This document shows positions 51,834-60,822 of a DNA stretch of 64,000 nt, one piece after another. The DNA is from Actinomycetota bacterium (GTDB lineage: Bacteria; Actinomycetota; Actinomycetes; Actinomycetales; Microbacteriaceae): the NCBI GenBank assembly GCA_009704945.1, contig WLDG01000001.1:1-64000 (forward strand), read 5' to 3'. The notes beneath the pieces are model-generated. The model searched no databases. It saw nothing but the letters and a program-made list of their open reading frames with translations, and was not told the DNA's origin. Every line of letters begins with the position of its first letter. Positions within the stretch are counted from its first letter, which is position 1. The translations under genes and the position numbers were made by a program.

Positions 51834-52792
51834 TCTTTACTCTTTCTCTTTTTACTATCGTTGGTAACTTGCCGTAGCGTCTTGCGAAGCTTCTTCTCTC
51901 CGACTTTACGCTCTGAAAGACCGAACCATTGCTCGGTGTCCTCCTCGGAACCCTCCACCTTGTTCACTCTACGCTTTCTGAAATCTGGCAATTGGGAGCC
52001 ATCAGCTAGTTTCCTGGCCGTTAGAAGGAAACCGGTGTGAGAAATCATGCGGTGCTCAGGCCTCACAGCCAAGCCTTCAAGATGCCATGGCCGCACCAGG
52101 GTTTCAAAAGCAACCGGACCTGTGAACATCTCGGAATCCTTAAGCTGTTCAGCCACCCTCGAAAGCTGACTGGCTGTAGCAACATAGACCACAATTAGGC
52201 CTCCAGGCTTGAGTGCCTCAGCAACCGCGTCTATACATTGCCAGGGAGCAAGCATGTCAAGGACAGCCCTATCAGCGGACCTAGGTTTGAGCGTATTTCC
52301 TAGTTCATCTTGTAAGGCACCGATAGTAATTTTCCAATTCTTCGGTTTAGTGTTCAGAAAGTTCTCAACGTTTGCTTGCGCGATTTCAGCAAACTCCGGC
52401 CTAAGTTCAAACGAAAAAAGCTTTCCTTTATCTCCAATTGCCCTGAGTAGATAGCTTGAGAGTGCACCGGATCCAACTCCCGCTTCAATGACGGTGGCTC
52501 CTGGAAAAATGTCGCCCTCGACAATTATCTGACCGGCATCTTTTGGATAAATAATTTGCGCACCGCGAGGCATCGACAGAACGTAATCACTAAGCAGGGG
52601 TTTCAGCGCAAGGAATTGTTCTCCAGTTGGCAGCGCAAAAACTGATCCGCTGGGTTTGCCAATAATCTCATCGTGTTTAATATCCCCGCGATGTGTTCCA
52701 AATCTTCCACCTTTTTCGAGTGTAAAAGAGTTCATCTTCCCCTTGGGTCCAGTTAGTTGAACCTTGTCACCTGCTGCGAAAATTTCAGACAT
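51830..52792 (-). CDS. trmI: tRNA (adenine58-N1)-methyltransferase
   Basis: MPRGAQIIYPKDAGQIIVEGDIFPGATVIEAGVGSGALSSYLLRAIG; DMLAPWQ. Confidence 0.94.
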   Translation of the reverse strand: MSEIFAAGDKVQLTGPKGKMNSFTLEKGGRFGTHRGDIKHDEIIGKPSGSVFALPTGEQFLALKPLLSDYVLSMPRGAQIIYPKDAGQIIVEGDIFPGATVIEAGVGSGALSSYLLRAIGDKGKLFSFELRPEFAEIAQANVENFLNTKPKNWKITIGALQDELGNTLKPRSADRAVLDMLAPWQCIDAVAEALKPGGLIVVYVATASQLSRVAEQLKDSEMFTGPVAFETLVRPWHLEGLAVRPEHRMISHTGFLLTARKLADGSQLPDFRKRRVNKVEGSEEDTEQWFGLSERKVGEKKLRKTLRQVTNDSKKRKSKD

Positions 52793-53453
52793 GAATTCTC
52801 AATTCTTGCAGGCCCTCTATTGTCAATCCATGGAGTGAGTCAATGATCTTTCGATCTACCCCCGTGGGAAGCTCGAGCATGTTTGTTACTCCAACTGCAT
52901 TGGTTCCAGCTGCCACAGCACTGGTGAGTCCTGTAATTGAATCTTCAAAAGCAATGCAGTGTTTTGTTTCCACACCAAGAAGATCAGCTGCCATCAAGTA
53001 TGGCTCAGGGTGAGGTTTTCCATTCTTGACATCATCACCCGCAACAACAACATCAAATGCACTAAATGGAATCGAATCGACTACTGCCATTGCCATTCTC
53101 CGCATTGACATGGTTACCAAAGCGGTCTTGATTCCCTCTTGCCTTAGGGATAGAAGAAGTTCCAGAGCACCCGGACGCCACGGAAGAGAAGCTCTCATTT
53201 GCTCGATAACTTCGTCTGTCAAGTGATCAATGATGTCTTGAACAGACCTGTCCTGGATTCCAAATTTTGTCTTTATCAAAGCCGATGAGTCGTATAAAGA
53301 TGAACCTATAACTCCTCTTTCGTCTTCCTCGGTCCAGGTAGCGCCATATTGCTGGGCTAGTCGATTCTGACTCACAGCCCAATAGTGCTCTGAGTCAATC
53401 AGGGTTCCGTCTAGGTCCCAAAGCACGGCCATTGGAAAGGGGTTTTTTGACAT
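52785..53453 (-). CDS. HAD-superfamily phosphatase (phosphoglycolate phosphatase/beta-PGM type)
   Basis: AVLWDLDGTLIDSEHYW; KPHPEPYL; AFEDSITGLTSAVAAG; start at MSKNPFP. Confidence 0.92.
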   Translation of the reverse strand: MSKNPFPMAVLWDLDGTLIDSEHYWAVSQNRLAQQYGATWTEEDERGVIGSSLYDSSALIKTKFGIQDRSVQDIIDHLTDEVIEQMRASLPWRPGALELLLSLRQEGIKTALVTMSMRRMAMAVVDSIPFSAFDVVVAGDDVKNGKPHPEPYLMAADLLGVETKHCIAFEDSITGLTSAVAAGTNAVGVTNMLELPTGVDRKIIDSLHGLTIEGLQELRIHV

Positions 53454-53460
53454 TGCGGTA

Positions 53461-53466
53461 AGTCTA
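53461..53466 (-). promoter_or_regulatory. candidate -10 (TAGACT) for leaderless HAD gene
   Basis: Minus strand TAGACT-taccgca-ATG, gap 7 nt. Confidence 0.5.
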
Positions 53467-53509
53467 GTTGCGCCTTGAACTAGAGTTTTCATCTGGACTA
53501 AGGAGTTAG

Positions 53510-54358
53510 GTGCTTTCGGGTCGTGTTCTTTTAGTAGCTTTCGAGGGCTGGAACGATGCCACCGAAGGCGCATCGGGCGCACTCAAAGCGATAGCAGAGC
53601 AACTTCAAATGCAGACCTTGGACGCGGTCGATCCCGAGGATTACTACGATTTTCAGTTCTCACGGCCGGTGGTCGAGTTCGACTCTCAGGGAAATCGAAT
53701 CATTTCATGGCCGGGAACAGAGTTTCTCCAAGCGTCTCCTGAAAAGATTTCTGAACAGACAGCCTGGCAAAATCTCTATTTACTGCTTGGTACCGAACCT
53801 TCAAGAAGATGGCTCAGCTTCGCCGGTGAAATTCTGGAAATGGTTCAAGATCGCGACATTGATTATGTGGTGATGTTAGGGGCAATGCTTGCTGATGTCC
53901 CGCACACCCGACCCATGCAAGTTTTCAGAAGCTCGCAGAATGAAGTTCTGCAACAGAAATTTGATTTGGAGCCCTCGAGATATGAAGGCCCAGTTGGAAT
54001 TCTTTCGGTCCTTGCACAGGCTTTTGAAGCTGAAGGGATCCCCGTTCTATCACTCTGGGGATCTGTTCCTCACTACGTTCACAACACCAGCAACCCCAAA
54101 GCAGCTCTCACATTCCTGAACGAGTTATCTAACCTCACTGATTTCAGCTTCGATACCACCGCGCTGGCTGGTTTAGCTTTTGACTGGGAAAGGTCAATTG
54201 ATGAAATGGCCCAAGGCGATGATGAAATGGCGGCCTATGTGTCCCAATTAGAAAAGAACAGGGACTCAATGGAGAACGAAGAAGTCTCTGGAGACGCGCT
54301 AGCAAGAGAATTCGAACGTTACCTCAGGCAGCGGCCTGAGTCTCCCGACAAAAACTAG
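53510..54358 (+). CDS. PAC2 family protein
   Basis: LLVAFEGWNDATEGASGALKAI; GILSVLAQAFEAEGIPVLSLWGSVPHYV. Confidence 0.93.
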   Translation: MLSGRVLLVAFEGWNDATEGASGALKAIAEQLQMQTLDAVDPEDYYDFQFSRPVVEFDSQGNRIISWPGTEFLQASPEKISEQTAWQNLYLLLGTEPSRRWLSFAGEILEMVQDRDIDYVVMLGAMLADVPHTRPMQVFRSSQNEVLQQKFDLEPSRYEGPVGILSVLAQAFEAEGIPVLSLWGSVPHYVHNTSNPKAALTFLNELSNLTDFSFDTTALAGLAFDWERSIDEMAQGDDEMAAYVSQLEKNRDSMENEEVSGDALAREFERYLRQRPESPDKN

Positions 54359-55182
54359 ACCACTCCAAGACTCAGCAGAACAAGCAAAGCTGTTCCAACA
54401 AAAATTCTCCACAACACAAAAGGCATGTAGGAGCCTCGCTCAAGATATTTCAAAAGCCAGGCAATAACTGCATACCCACTGACGAAACTAACAACGGTTG
54501 CAAGCGATGTCGCAAACAATAGATCAGGTGGCAAGTCACCATAACTTTTCAAGAATTGGTAGCCCCCAGCTGCCAGTACTGCGGGTATGGCCAGCAGAAA
54601 ACTGTATCGAGCAGCCGCTTCCCGCGTGAAGCCCATAAGTAAACCAAATGTGATTGAACCACCTGATCTAGAAACACCGGGTACTAGAGCCATCGCTTGC
54701 CCGAAACCAAAAGCAAGGCCACTCTTGATGTTTAGCTCTGAAATTGTTTTAGTCTTTTTTCCGTAACGATCAGCAAGGCCCAGAAAAATACCGAAAACAA
54801 TGAGCGTAATTGCGATGATCCAAAGTTGGCGCACGTCTTGTTCAATCTGGGATTGAAACGCTATCCCAAGTACTGCTATTGGCAACGTTCCAATGATGAT
54901 GAGCCAACCCAGTCTTGATTGCGATCCCTGATTTTTCCAGCTGCGAAAACCTTCTCTGAACCAGGACGAGAGAATTTCCCAGATGGTCTTCGCGAAGTAC
55001 AGAACAACCGCAAGTTCGGTGCCTATCTGAATAGTTGCAATAAACGCAGTGAGCTGAGGTTTTGAAAGCGAGGATAACCCCATTAGCTCTTGTGCAATTT
55101 GAACGTGAGCCGATGAGGAAATAGGTAGGAATTCTGTTAGTCCCTGAATTAGCCCAAGAACTAGAGCTTCAAATAAACTCAC
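54355..55182 (-). CDS. uppP: undecaprenyl-diphosphatase
   Basis: LGLIQGLTEFLPISSSAHVQIAQELMG; PGVSRSGGSITFGLLMGFTREAAARYSFLLAIP. Confidence 0.96.
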   Translation of the reverse strand: MSLFEALVLGLIQGLTEFLPISSSAHVQIAQELMGLSSLSKPQLTAFIATIQIGTELAVVLYFAKTIWEILSSWFREGFRSWKNQGSQSRLGWLIIIGTLPIAVLGIAFQSQIEQDVRQLWIIAITLIVFGIFLGLADRYGKKTKTISELNIKSGLAFGFGQAMALVPGVSRSGGSITFGLLMGFTREAAARYSFLLAIPAVLAAGGYQFLKSYGDLPPDLLFATSLATVVSFVSGYAVIAWLLKYLERGSYMPFVLWRIFVGTALLVLLSLGVV

Positions 55183-55385
55183 TGATCCTCTGCCTGCTCA
55201 AAGGGCAGGAACTCTCCATAGGTCTGTTGCAGGGATTCCTCATAACCCAAGAAAGCATCCTCTAGCTGCTCATAAGCTCTGTTTAGAGCTTCATCAGAAC
55301 CATCTCTCTTTGTGGCTGCAACAGCTAAATGCCGCTCTAGGGCTGACACAAACTTCTGCAGCGCAACAGTTGGATCTTCTTGCAT
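55179..55385 (-). CDS. small acidic protein of unknown function
   Basis: 68 aa ORF whose stop overlaps the uppP start; leaderless-type promoter upstream. Confidence 0.65.
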   Translation of the reverse strand: MQEDPTVALQKFVSALERHLAVAATKRDGSDEALNRAYEQLEDAFLGYEESLQQTYGEFLPFEQAEDQ

Positions 55386-55391
55386 ACCTAA

Positions 55392-55397
55392 AAGTTA
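55392..55397 (-). promoter_or_regulatory. candidate -10 (TAACTT) for leaderless 68-aa gene
   Basis: Minus strand TAACTT-ttaggt-ATG, gap 6 nt. Confidence 0.45.
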
Positions 55398-55467
55398 TCG
55401 CCTCTTGGCTGTGATTCCAAACACCTCGGAGCTGAATCCCCACTCGTGCTAGATTTACCACTCGTAA

Positions 55468-55551
55468 GTCCGGGTGGCGGAATGGTAGACGCGCTAGCTT
55501 GAGGTGCTAGTCCTCGTATAGAGGGTGGGGGTTCGAGTCCCCCCTCGGACA
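55468..55551 (+). tRNA. tRNA-Leu, anticodon GAG (55501-55503), CCA not encoded
   Basis: Acceptor GTCCGGG/CTCGGAC, anticodon stem CTAGC/GCTAG with loop TTGAGGT, long variable arm, T-arm GGGGGTTCGAGTCCCCC. Confidence 0.96.
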
Positions 55552-55564
55552 CAGGTCGTCTAAG

Positions 55565-55570
55565 TAGAAT
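55565..55570 (+). promoter_or_regulatory. candidate -10 (TAGAAT) for leaderless Sir2 gene
   Basis: TAGAAT-ccattag-ATG, gap 7 nt. Confidence 0.5.
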
Positions 55571-55577
55571 CCATTAG

Positions 55578-56402
55578 ATGAATCCAGATCTCTCTCCTGC
55601 TGTCGAATACAGCATTGAGCAAGCTAAAAGCTTGCTGAGAGATCGAAAAATACTTGCGCTAACTGGCGCCGGAATTTCAACAGATAGTGGCATTCCTGAC
55701 TATCGCGGCGAGGGCCGAGTTCAAAAACATCCATTAACGTTTGATGAGTTCATGGGCTCAGAGTCAAATCGTGCAAGATATTGGGCTCGTAGCTACATTG
55801 GCTTCAGGAGAATCCAGGCCGCGCAAGTTAACCCTGGGCACTTGGCACTCGCGGAAGCAGAATCTGCTGGTCGACTATCGGGAATCATTACGCAAAACGT
55901 AGACGGACTTCACATTAAAGCCGGATCCAGCAAGGTGATAGAACTCCACGGAAGGCTTGATCGAATCATTTGTGTTGGCTGCCAATCAAGAATCAGTCGA
56001 ATTGAGATGGATTCTAAAATTAGTGACCTTAATCCAAGTCTGAGCCAAAGTATGGACGTTGAATTCTCACCAGATGGGGATGCTGAAATTGAGGTTTCCT
56101 CAGAATTCGTTGTACCAAATTGTCTTTGTGGCAGTCACTTTAAGCCAGACGTCGTATTTTTTGGCGAACAGGTTCCTAAGGATAGGGTCGCCCTTGCTGA
56201 AAGCTGGGTAAAGGATTGCGAAGGCGTCTTAGTCGCAGGAAGTTCCCTCACCGTAAACTCTGGATTGCGGCTTGTGAAGCAAGCAATAGCTCAAGGAAAA
56301 CCTGCTGTTGTTGTAAACATTGGACCCACAAAAGCTGACAGCATAATCGATGCGAAAATCAATTCTTCAACCTCAGTAGTGCTTAAGGAGCTCTTCTCTT
56401 GA
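55578..56402 (+). CDS. Sir2-family NAD-dependent deacylase
   Basis: LTGAGISTDSGIPDYRG; ITQNVDGLHIKAGS; CVGC...CLCG zinc Cys pairs; KPDVVFFGE. Confidence 0.95.
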   Translation: MNPDLSPAVEYSIEQAKSLLRDRKILALTGAGISTDSGIPDYRGEGRVQKHPLTFDEFMGSESNRARYWARSYIGFRRIQAAQVNPGHLALAEAESAGRLSGIITQNVDGLHIKAGSSKVIELHGRLDRIICVGCQSRISRIEMDSKISDLNPSLSQSMDVEFSPDGDAEIEVSSEFVVPNCLCGSHFKPDVVFFGEQVPKDRVALAESWVKDCEGVLVAGSSLTVNSGLRLVKQAIAQGKPAVVVNIGPTKADSIIDAKINSSTSVVLKELFS

Positions 56403-56977
56403 ATCAAACAGCAATAGGTTTTTTCCGTCACGGACAAACGGATTGGAACATAGACCTGAGACTCCAGGGAACGGCGGACATCCCTATGAACGCTTTTGGA
56501 ATTCAACAGGTTTCAAAGGCAGCCGACAAGTTGTCAGAAATGAACTGGGACTTTGTTCTCACATCTCCCCTTGGTCGAGCTCGTCAAACGGCAGAGATAC
56601 TCGCCAATAAATTAGGAGTTTCAGAAGTGATCACGCAGGAGCTGCTGCTTGAAAGAGCATTCGGAGTTGGTGAAGGCATGCTCTATGACGAATGGAGCAA
56701 TAAGTATGCTCACCTAGACGAAATACCTGGGGCAGAATCCACTGCTGAAATAACAGCAAGGGCCGAACGAGTCCTAGCCCATCTAGAACAGGAATTTGAG
56801 GGCAAGAAAGTACTCGCGGTGAGCCATGGCGCCCTCATTAGATTCGTGCTCCAGGTAGTCACAAATGGAGAGATTCCTCCTAAGGGTGAACGTCTTGAGA
56901 ATGCATCTTTGAACATCGTCAAGAAGATTGATAAATGGGTTCTAGAGCAGTGGGCTCCAAAACCACTAGGAAATTAA
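56399..56977 (+). CDS. histidine phosphatase (phosphoglycerate mutase-like)
   Basis: FFRHGQTDWNIDLRLQGTADIPMN; LAVSHGALIRF. Confidence 0.94.
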   Translation: MNQTAIGFFRHGQTDWNIDLRLQGTADIPMNAFGIQQVSKAADKLSEMNWDFVLTSPLGRARQTAEILANKLGVSEVITQELLLERAFGVGEGMLYDEWSNKYAHLDEIPGAESTAEITARAERVLAHLEQEFEGKKVLAVSHGALIRFVLQVVTNGEIPPKGERLENASLNIVKKIDKWVLEQWAPKPLGN

Positions 56978-58045
56978 TTCCTCACACATCTCAACTAGCA
57001 ATTCTGCACTGTCTTGCCATGTGAAGAATTGTGCCTGATCGAGGCCTAGATCCGATTGCAGCTTCCAGGTTCGCTTATCACTTAGCCGTTTTATTTGTTC
57101 TGAGAAAGCAATTTCATTAAACGGCGCAAACCTCAGTCCAGCAGGGCCTGCCACTTCTTCAAAAATTTGTATGTCACTCAAAACGACCGGGCAGCCTCTC
57201 GCCATCGATTCAACGACAGGTATTCCAAAGCCTTCATCTAAAGAAGCGCTCACAAGAGTGTTTGCTGTGTAAAGCCACTCATGGTACTGCTCATCAGTAA
57301 CACCATTTTCGAAGCGAACCTTCGCTTTGCAGCGATCGGCCAACTTTTCCAACTGACCCCTCCGCCGATCTGATATGCGACTGAGAAGAACTAACGTGTG
57401 GTCCGGGAGGTATCTCATGCCACGAATTAGGGTTTCAACGTTCTTGTAACCGATGAAACTGCCCATGTAGACGATTTCCCTGCTGTCATGACGAGATGTT
57501 TTTTCAATTCGCTCGGCTGCATCGGCGGCATTGTGAATTACGTGAATTGGCCGCTTGGTTAACCTGTGACGCAACATCTGGTCTTTAGTGGTCTCAGACA
57601 CTGTTGCCACAGCATCAGCCATGTTGAGGATTCTTCTTTGCGGCCAGTAACTGAGGTGATAAATGAACCAAATCAACCTCACAAAAGGATTGAACTCAGC
57701 AGGTGGCGTTCTATGGCGGTAATAAATAAGGTCGTGAAGGGTGTACACCAGCTTAAACTTTCGGCCTATTCCGGACGTGGTTTGCATCGGAGAGAACAGA
57801 ACCTGAACACCCTCCCGATTCAGCTTGAAGGCATGAAGCAGCTCTTTCGGTGATGTCACAGGATGAGTCATGAAGACTTTTATGTTTTCATGATTTGGAA
57901 GTTGGTCTCTCTGCAGACTGCTACTAACCATTACGGTTATCTCAGTCAATTCCGCTGTCGCTTGAATTAGGCCGAGAGAAAATCGTGAAATTCCATCGGG
58001 ATGAACTGGGTCAATGTAGCGACCGTCAAACCAGAGACCTTGCAC
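56966..58045 (-). CDS. GT4-family glycosyltransferase
   Basis: YRHRTPPAEFNPF; HVIHNAAD; DEGFGIPVVESMARGCPVVLSD. Confidence 0.92.
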   Translation of the reverse strand: MQGLWFDGRYIDPVHPDGISRFSLGLIQATAELTEITVMVSSSLQRDQLPNHENIKVFMTHPVTSPKELLHAFKLNREGVQVLFSPMQTTSGIGRKFKLVYTLHDLIYYRHRTPPAEFNPFVRLIWFIYHLSYWPQRRILNMADAVATVSETTKDQMLRHRLTKRPIHVIHNAADAAERIEKTSRHDSREIVYMGSFIGYKNVETLIRGMRYLPDHTLVLLSRISDRRRGQLEKLADRCKAKVRFENGVTDEQYHEWLYTANTLVSASLDEGFGIPVVESMARGCPVVLSDIQIFEEVAGPAGLRFAPFNEIAFSEQIKRLSDKRTWKLQSDLGLDQAQFFTWQDSAELLVEMCEELIS

Positions 58046-58891
58046 CTATAGCTCCAGAAGTTCGGCTAGCGAAGTAGCTACTTCAGTTGGATTTTCGTAG
58101 TGAGTGAGGTGTCCTGCACCACTGATTATCTTCAACTGAGCCTGGGTTTGTTTTGCTAGAGCGTACTGCCCACTGAGTGGAGCCACAACATCCCTATCTC
58201 CTGCAACTACGGTTAGATTGTCAGGTAATGCATCTGCATAATCCAACACGTTGTTTCTGGATGCAGCCTGATAGCCCTCCCAAATGCTTTGGTTTGTTGC
58301 ATAAGTCGAGAAGTAGGCGGCGTGTTGAGCATGAATGAATCCCCGGAGGCCCGGATTCGGTGCTTTAGCTAGGGCCATTGACATACCCCGGACTAACAGC
58401 TGTGATCTCAGAAGGTTCGATCCATCCCTCGAGCCCAACTTGTAATAAACATCCGCTAAGGAGCTGATAACTCCCCCGTGTTGAGAAGTCGTTATTGGAT
58501 TCTGCAAAAGGACTTTGTTCACCGAAAGACCATCTGAAATTGCTTTGCTAAGAACAAGAGTGCCAAAGCTGTGCGCCAAGATAGCGTCAAATTCGCCGGC
58601 GTTCGAAACGAATTGGGTTAGCCACTGTGAATAATTCTCTAGAGAATGCTCTCGATTCAAAGGTGGAGTCTTCCCAAATCCTGGTAAATCTGGAATGACA
58701 AATCTCGCCTCAGGCAAGGCCCCTGCTACTCCTAGCAAGCCGTGATGATCACCGCGGAAACCATGTATCAAAAGAACTCTCGGTCCACCATCGCCAAGCT
58801 GCCAAGTAGCAGTGTCACCTATGTCGTCACGTTCGATTCTTAGCTCTGCTAGTCGAAAAAGACGATCTGGTGATGTTCTCAACACCTGCAC
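58046..58891 (-). CDS. alpha/beta hydrolase
   Basis: VLLIHGFRGDHHGLLGVAGAL; LAHSFGTLVLSKA; SGAGHLTHYENPTEVA. Confidence 0.92.
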   Translation of the reverse strand: MQVLRTSPDRLFRLAELRIERDDIGDTATWQLGDGGPRVLLIHGFRGDHHGLLGVAGALPEARFVIPDLPGFGKTPPLNREHSLENYSQWLTQFVSNAGEFDAILAHSFGTLVLSKAISDGLSVNKVLLQNPITTSQHGGVISSLADVYYKLGSRDGSNLLRSQLLVRGMSMALAKAPNPGLRGFIHAQHAAYFSTYATNQSIWEGYQAASRNNVLDYADALPDNLTVVAGDRDVVAPLSGQYALAKQTQAQLKIISGAGHLTHYENPTEVATSLAELLEL

Positions 58892-58897
58892 TGGTCC

Positions 58898-58903
58898 AGT
58901 CTA
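58898..58903 (-). promoter_or_regulatory. candidate -10 (TAGACT) for leaderless alpha/beta hydrolase
   Basis: Minus strand TAGACT-ggacca-GTG, gap 6 nt. Confidence 0.5.
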
Positions 58904-58923
58904 TTTGTCGATGGTGAGCGTTA

Positions 58924-59652
58924 TTGTTTTGGCAAGGAGAAACCTTGCCAGATCTTGATTTTTCAGCGGATTTGCCTGATTGGGCAAAGCAACTTGCTGT
59001 CTTTGATTTAGAGACCACCGGGCTTGACCTAGCAACATCCAGAATCGTTACTGCCTGCGTTGCAGTAGTAAGTGCCGATGGCGAGATAACCGAGCTGCAT
59101 GAGTGGCTGGTGAATCCTGGAATTGAAATTCCGGCTGCCGCAACTTCGGTTCATGGCATCACAACCGAGAAAGCTGCTGCCGAGGGGCTAGCTGCGAATA
59201 CTGCCATCCCTGAGATTGTGGAAAAGCTGAATTCTTTCAACCAGAAAATGCCGCTGGTAGCATTCAATGCTCCCTATGACTTCACTATCTTGCAAAACGA
59301 AGCACAGCGCCACGGGATCAACTCTCTCAAACCAAATCCTGTGATAGACCCATTAGTGATTGATCGAAAACTAAGATTTGGTGCTGGCAAGCGGAACCTA
59401 GTTTCTCTGTGCGAAATCTATGGTGTGGACCTGATGGAAGCCCACAACTCGACCGCTGATGCGCTGGCTGCTGGCAGAATCGCCCTAACTCAAGCTCGTA
59501 AGTATGCCGAATTGAATCAGGAAGCTAGCAAGCTGCACGATCTCCAAATCAAGTGGTCAGAGGCTTGGACTAAGAACTTCCACGATTGGTTAGAAAAAGA
59601 AAACCGCCCGGTAGACCGGGCGGAGATCGGTTGGCCGATTAGGGCTAGTTGA
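58924..59652 (+). CDS. DEDDh 3'-5' exonuclease (DNA pol III epsilon-like)
   Basis: [47 protein letters not shown] start tentative. Confidence 0.9.
   Translation: MFWQGETLPDLDFSADLPDWAKQLAVFDLETTGLDLATSRIVTACVAVVSADGEITELHEWLVNPGIEIPAAATSVHGITTEKAAAEGLAANTAIPEIVEKLNSFNQKMPLVAFNAPYDFTILQNEAQRHGINSLKPNPVIDPLVIDRKLRFGAGKRNLVSLCEIYGVDLMEAHNSTADALAAGRIALTQARKYAELNQEASKLHDLQIKWSEAWTKNFHDWLEKENRPVDRAEIGWPIRAS
59592..59623 (-). terminator. rho-independent terminator of rpmE2, inside the convergent exonuclease CDS
   Basis: Minus strand CCGCCCGG-tcta-CCGGGCGG-TTTTCTTTTTCTA, about 22 nt after the L31 stop. Confidence 0.88.
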
Positions 59653-59893
59653 AGTTCTTGTATCGCTCGTTGAATCGCTCCACACGTCCGGCAGCATCCA
59701 TGATTCTCTGCTTACCTGTGTAGAACGGGTGACTAGCTGAGCTAATTTCCACGTCATAAACGGGATAGCTGTTTCCGTCTTCCCACTGAATTGTCTTATC
59801 AGTGGTAATGGTTGAACGAGTTAGAAAGGCGAAGCCTGATGCGAGGTCGCGAAAGACCACTTGGCCGTAGGCAGGATGAATGTCAGCCTTCAT
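59645..59893 (-). CDS. rpmE2: 50S ribosomal protein L31 type B
   Basis: [28 protein letters not shown]...[25 protein letters not shown]; lacks the Cys zinc motif. Confidence 0.95.
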   Translation of the reverse strand: MKADIHPAYGQVVFRDLASGFAFLTRSTITTDKTIQWEDGNSYPVYDVEISSASHPFYTGKQRIMDAAGRVERFNERYKNFN

Positions 59894-59953
59894 TTGTTTC
59901 CTTCTTGGATTGCTTGGAGAAGCCTCCACGATAGCAGGAAATCGAGGCGAAAA

Positions 59954-60736
59954 CTAGTTCGCAGTCACCCTGAATCGCCCAGATTCGTACTCGACCCGCA
60001 AGGGGTATCGGAAGGCTTCGCTTACGGACGCCGAAGTGATGGTCGCTCCTAGTTCACCCTTGGCCATGATTTTTCCATCCTCCAAAATGAGCGCGTGGGT
60101 GAATCCGGCTGGAATTTCTTCCAGGTGATGAGTAACCATCACCATTGCTGGAGCGGCTCCACTGGTGGCATACCCACTAAGTAGGCGAATCGTCTGCTCC
60201 CTAGCCCCGGGGTCAAGACTGGCAACTGGTTCATCTAGAAGTAGAAGCTCAGGATCAGTCATCACTGCCCTGGCTATTTGCACTCTCTTGCGTTCTCCGT
60301 CACTAAGTGTTCCAACCGGCCGCTGTTCATAGCCAGCCAACGCCCACTCGGCAAGTACTCGCTTTGCTCGTCTTTCATCTAAAGCTTCGTACTCCTCGTT
60401 CCAACGGCCGACTATGCCATAGCTGGCAGTCAGAACGGCGTCTAAGACCGATTCACTATTCGGAATTTGAGATACCAGTCCTGAAGATGCAAAACCTATT
60501 CGTGTTCTCAGCTCAAAAACATTGACTGCCCCGATTTCTTGCTCAAGGATTGTCGCCTTGCCGGAAGTTGGCTGAATTTGTGCCGCACAAAGCCGCAACA
60601 TGGTTGTTTTTCCAGCACCATTCGGGCCGATCACAACCCATCGCTCGGATGAATCAGCAACGAAACTCAGCGAGCCCAGCACTTCCTTACCAGAGCGAAT
60701 AACACTGGCATTCTCGAGTGCAATAACCGTAGACAT
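59954..60736 (-). CDS. ABC transporter ATP-binding protein
   Basis: GPNGAGKTTMLRL Walker A; LSDGERKRVQIARAVMTDPELLLLDEP; start at MSTVIAL. Confidence 0.93.
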   Translation of the reverse strand: MSTVIALENASVIRSGKEVLGSLSFVADSSERWVVIGPNGAGKTTMLRLCAAQIQPTSGKATILEQEIGAVNVFELRTRIGFASSGLVSQIPNSESVLDAVLTASYGIVGRWNEEYEALDERRAKRVLAEWALAGYEQRPVGTLSDGERKRVQIARAVMTDPELLLLDEPVASLDPGAREQTIRLLSGYATSGAAPAMVMVTHHLEEIPAGFTHALILEDGKIMAKGELGATITSASVSEAFRYPLRVEYESGRFRVTAN

Positions 60737-60743
60737 CGCGAAA

Positions 60744-60749
60744 AGCCTA
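60744..60749 (-). promoter_or_regulatory. candidate -10 (TAGGCT) for leaderless ABC ATPase gene
   Basis: Minus strand TAGGCT-tttcgcg-ATG, gap 7 nt. Confidence 0.5.
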
Positions 60750-60822
60750 CCTGCAGTTGTGGTGAAGGGCAGGCAATGACCGCCTTGGCGATAACATTTG
60801 TTCATCTAAGGCCTGGAGCAAA

